From: Ilumatobacteraceae bacterium
Lineage (GTDB): Bacteria; Actinomycetota; Acidimicrobiia; Acidimicrobiales; Ilumatobacteraceae
Direction: 5' to 3'
Length of the DNA: 15,967 nucleotides
Assembly (NCBI GenBank): GCA_021741795.1
Contig: JAIOXC010000019.1
Span: 1-15,967 of the forward strand
Positions 13,996 through 15,967 of the stretch are shown here, piece after piece. Both the position numbers and the translations under genes were made by a program. Position 1 is the stretch's first letter. Each line of letters starts with the position of its first letter. Under the pieces are notes generated by a model that saw only the letters and a program-made list of their open reading frames with translations, was not told the origin of the DNA and searched no databases.

Positions 13996-15119
13996 CTGTT
14001 AGTTATGTCCTGGCGGTATTGCTTGACAAAACGTTGTGCATACTTTTCCATCTCGGAGTGATATGCGCGCTTAAATGACTTTGAAGCAACACCGCGCTGC
14101 ACGCGCTCGGACACATCGATGTCTTGATGGTTGACGAGGTCGTTGAACTCGACTGCTGGCATGATGTCCATCGCTGGATTATTGATGGCCTCAGCAGGGA
14201 AGAGGTAAGTGGTGATGATGGTGGTGTGAGTTGGCGTACGCGGAATGTATGCGGTGACCGCGACAAGCGTCGGGTTTACGTCGATCAGCATGTTTGGATA
14301 GACGTATGCACCAAACACCGAGTAGTCGTCGAGGTCTTCCATAGATGCAAGAAGTGGAAGGCCTTCATTTTGTTTAAAAGACACTGCGGTCATGCCAGGA
14401 GCAAGGCTTACGCCACTATCAAAGCGATCATTTTGGAAGTTGAAACCTTTGCCATACACCGGCACGATTTCACAAAACTCTGGGTGCACAACCGAGCAGT
14501 GCAAGCACTCGCAATAGTTCTCAACGAGTACTTTCCAGTTGGCCTTGGCTTCGTCGACTGTGGTGTAGGCAACTTTGAGCTTGCCCATCTCAAACTTATC
14601 TAAGTCAAAAGGCTTGCTATACAAATCTTCGAGCCAATCATGTAATGACTCTTCGTCATCGTTGAGGCAGACAAACATGTTGCCCTGCCACTCATCCACG
14701 CGCACTTGGGTGAGTGAGATGCTGTCTCGATCAAATGATTCTTTGTCGTGGTGAATTGCGCTGACGAGTTTGCCCTCGAGTGAGTAACTCCACGAGTGAT
14801 ATGGGCAGGTGATGGCCGCACCAAAACCGCTGCCACTTTTGTCGCACAATTGCGAGCCACGGTGCTGACAGACGTTGTAATAAGCGCGCAGTTCGCCTTC
14901 ACGATTACGCACGATGAGGATGCTCTCGTTGCCAACTTCAACGACAAGGCGATCGCCGATGTGGGTGAGTTGCTCTGCACGACCAACAAAGTTCCAGCGC
15001 TTTGCAAATATCTCTTCCATTTCGTGAGCGAAAATCGCTGGTGATACATATTCATCACGCGTGAAGCTTTGGCGCAAGCCCTGAATGTTGTTGCTGATGC
15101 TGACACTATTGATTGACAT
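13992..15119 (-). CDS. Rieske non-haem iron oxygenase, alpha subunit
   Basis: This is a 375-residue ring-hydroxylating-type oxygenase that would use O2 and electrons from a reductase to hydroxylate or N-demethylate a substrate. The Rieske [2Fe-2S] ligands are Cys84/His86 (CQHRG) and Cys105/His108 (CPYHSW). The mononuclear iron site is NYCECLHCSVVHPE with His207 and His212, plus Asp333 in NHQDIDVSERVQRG. The residue bridging the two centres is Glu204 (ECLH) where dioxygenases such as naphthalene dioxygenase have Asp; Glu occurs in carnitine/choline/betaine-type enzymes. ATG 15119 is 36 bp after the upstream oxygenase gene; a TTG at 15155 would add 12 residues. No reductase gene is in the window. 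Confidence 0.93.
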   Translation of the reverse strand: MSINSVSISNNIQGLRQSFTRDEYVSPAIFAHEMEEIFAKRWNFVGRAEQLTHIGDRLVVEVGNESILIVRNREGELRAYYNVCQHRGSQLCDKSGSGFGAAITCPYHSWSYSLEGKLVSAIHHDKESFDRDSISLTQVRVDEWQGNMFVCLNDDEESLHDWLEDLYSKPFDLDKFEMGKLKVAYTTVDEAKANWKVLVENYCECLHCSVVHPEFCEIVPVYGKGFNFQNDRFDSGVSLAPGMTAVSFKQNEGLPLLASMEDLDDYSVFGAYVYPNMLIDVNPTLVAVTAYIPRTPTHTTIITTYLFPAEAINNPAMDIMPAVEFNDLVNHQDIDVSERVQRGVASKSFKRAYHSEMEKYAQRFVKQYRQDITNS

Positions 15120-15155
15120 ATTGCATACTGCTTTCGTGTTCGTTGTTTTGCACAA

Positions 15156-15967
15156 TTACCAGTTGAGTCCGACAGGAACGTCTTCGTAATCGACAGTCCA
15201 GAGGCGGCCTCCATTGAGATCTGATGCGTCGTAGCAGCGATAGCCAAGCAGTTGCTGCTGTTGCTTCGTAAATGTTTTGGCGCGATCTTCGGTGACGCCG
15301 AGGCAGCCTGCTTCTTCCGGAGTCAGCCATCCGAGCACATACGAAAGATGCATTCCGAACCGAGGTTCGTTTTCGGTCTTGTTTGCGCCAGCACTGTGCA
15401 GCGTCTTTCCTAGGTAGATCATTCCGCTGCCTGCTGGCATTACGGCTTGAGTGATTTCGTCATCTGTGGCTTGACGTGAATAATCGCTCCACAAGTGGCT
15501 GCCTGGTGCAACTCGCGTAGCGCCGTTTTCGGCGGTGAAGTCAGACAACGCAAACATGCAGCTGATCTGGCAGGGTGGCGCGGTTGGTGAGCACATTGCT
15601 GGCCAGTCATCAGAATCGCGGTGCATATATTGGGGAGCACCGCCAGGCATAACGATCATCATCTGGCCGGTGTTCATCCAGTACGACGCACAATAAGGCT
15701 TGAGCAGTTCGTCGGCTACGCCGGTCAAGATTGGGTGCACTAATACTTCGTCGGCAAATGTCTGAGAACGTTGGGCAAGACGCGTGAAGCGCTTGGTCTG
15801 TTGACCCCAAAAATGGTTGACGTTTTCATTATCTGATTTTGGGCCTACCTGAGATGTCTCGCTCTGTGGTGCGAGCTCGCTCAATAGATTGGCAACGACC
15901 TGGGGCGAGAGCATGTTGTGCGCGATGACTCCATCGTCTTGGGCGAGCACTGCAAGGATCTCGGTGA
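15156..15967 (-). CDS. Phytanoyl-CoA dioxygenase (PhyH) family Fe(II)/2-oxoglutarate oxygenase, 5'-truncated
   Basis: This is a member of the PhyH family, which hydroxylates small molecules with O2 and 2-oxoglutarate. The HxD iron motif is in QYMHRDSDDW (His codon 15621-15623), the distal His lies in KTLHSAGAN, and a 2-oxoglutarate-binding Arg candidate is in EPRFGMHLSY. The frame stays open to the window edge and the family's N-terminal pattern (LAVLAQDDGVIAHNMLSP) begins right there, so the true start is outside. A GTG at 15950 is only an internal codon in my view. At least 264 residues are seen, near full length for the family. It precedes the Rieske gene by 36 bp and is probably co-transcribed. 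The substrate is unknown. Confidence 0.85.
   Translation of the reverse strand, partial: TEILAVLAQDDGVIAHNMLSPQVVANLLSELAPQSETSQVGPKSDNENVNHFWGQQTKRFTRLAQRSQTFADEVLVHPILTGVADELLKPYCASYWMNTGQMMIVMPGGAPQYMHRDSDDWPAMCSPTAPPCQISCMFALSDFTAENGATRVAPGSHLWSDYSRQATDDEITQAVMPAGSGMIYLGKTLHSAGANKTENEPRFGMHLSYVLGWLTPEEAGCLGVTEDRAKTFTKQQQQLLGYRCYDASDLNGGRLWTVDYEDVPVGLNW

Overview
The window looks like a chromosomal segment of an actinobacterium with roughly balanced GC. Four things suggest this: the nadD / LytR-type protein / rsfS gene order, a class II (plant/mycobacterial-type) DAHP synthase, several genes with no Shine-Dalgarno sequence but a TANNNT hexamer 7 nt upstream of the start (leaderless style), and frequent GTG starts and start/stop overlaps. 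A moderate-GC Acidimicrobiia-like lineage is my guess, not a demonstrated assignment. I see no phage, IS, CRISPR or plasmid genes. The DNA is densely packed and no gene-free stretch exceeds about 220 bp.

Layout. (1) 1-832 (+): 3' two-thirds of a thiolase, running tail to tail into (2) a minus-strand block read from 5086 down to 825: a compact sigma-70 family factor, class II DAHP synthase, a class C beta-lactamase-like serine hydrolase and an MFS transporter. The last three are joined by TAGTG and TAATG stop/start overlaps. (3) 5304-8442 (+): nadD, a LytR-CpsA-Psr-like membrane protein whose catalytic residues appear lost, rsfS and a short-chain dehydrogenase. (4) 8481-8553 (+): tRNA-Ala(GGC), 24 bp before (5) a spermidine/putrescine-type (Pot) ABC importer. 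Its ATPase is on the + strand and its two permeases and Tat-exported lipoprotein receptor are on the - strand, the two halves meeting stop to stop. (6) 12607-13995 (+): a HemL-like class III aminotransferase, divergent from the receptor gene across only 19 bp. (7) 15967-13992 (-): a phytanoyl-CoA dioxygenase-family Fe/2OG oxygenase (5' end outside the window) followed by a Rieske non-haem iron oxygenase.

How the genes may work together. Blocks 5-7 look like an uptake-and-oxidation locus for an amine: Pot-type import, a PLP aminotransferase, and two iron oxygenases. The Rieske enzyme has a Glu rather than the usual Asp at the bridging position, as in carnitine and other quaternary-ammonium monooxygenases. 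The substrate is not known, and no reductase partner for the Rieske enzyme lies in the window.

The most striking small-scale structure is the 19-bp divergent region 12588-12606. A central near-palindrome, TAACTTA, reads as a -10 element on both strands, exactly 7 nt from an ATG on each side. It looks like a mirror-symmetric promoter for two leaderless mRNAs.
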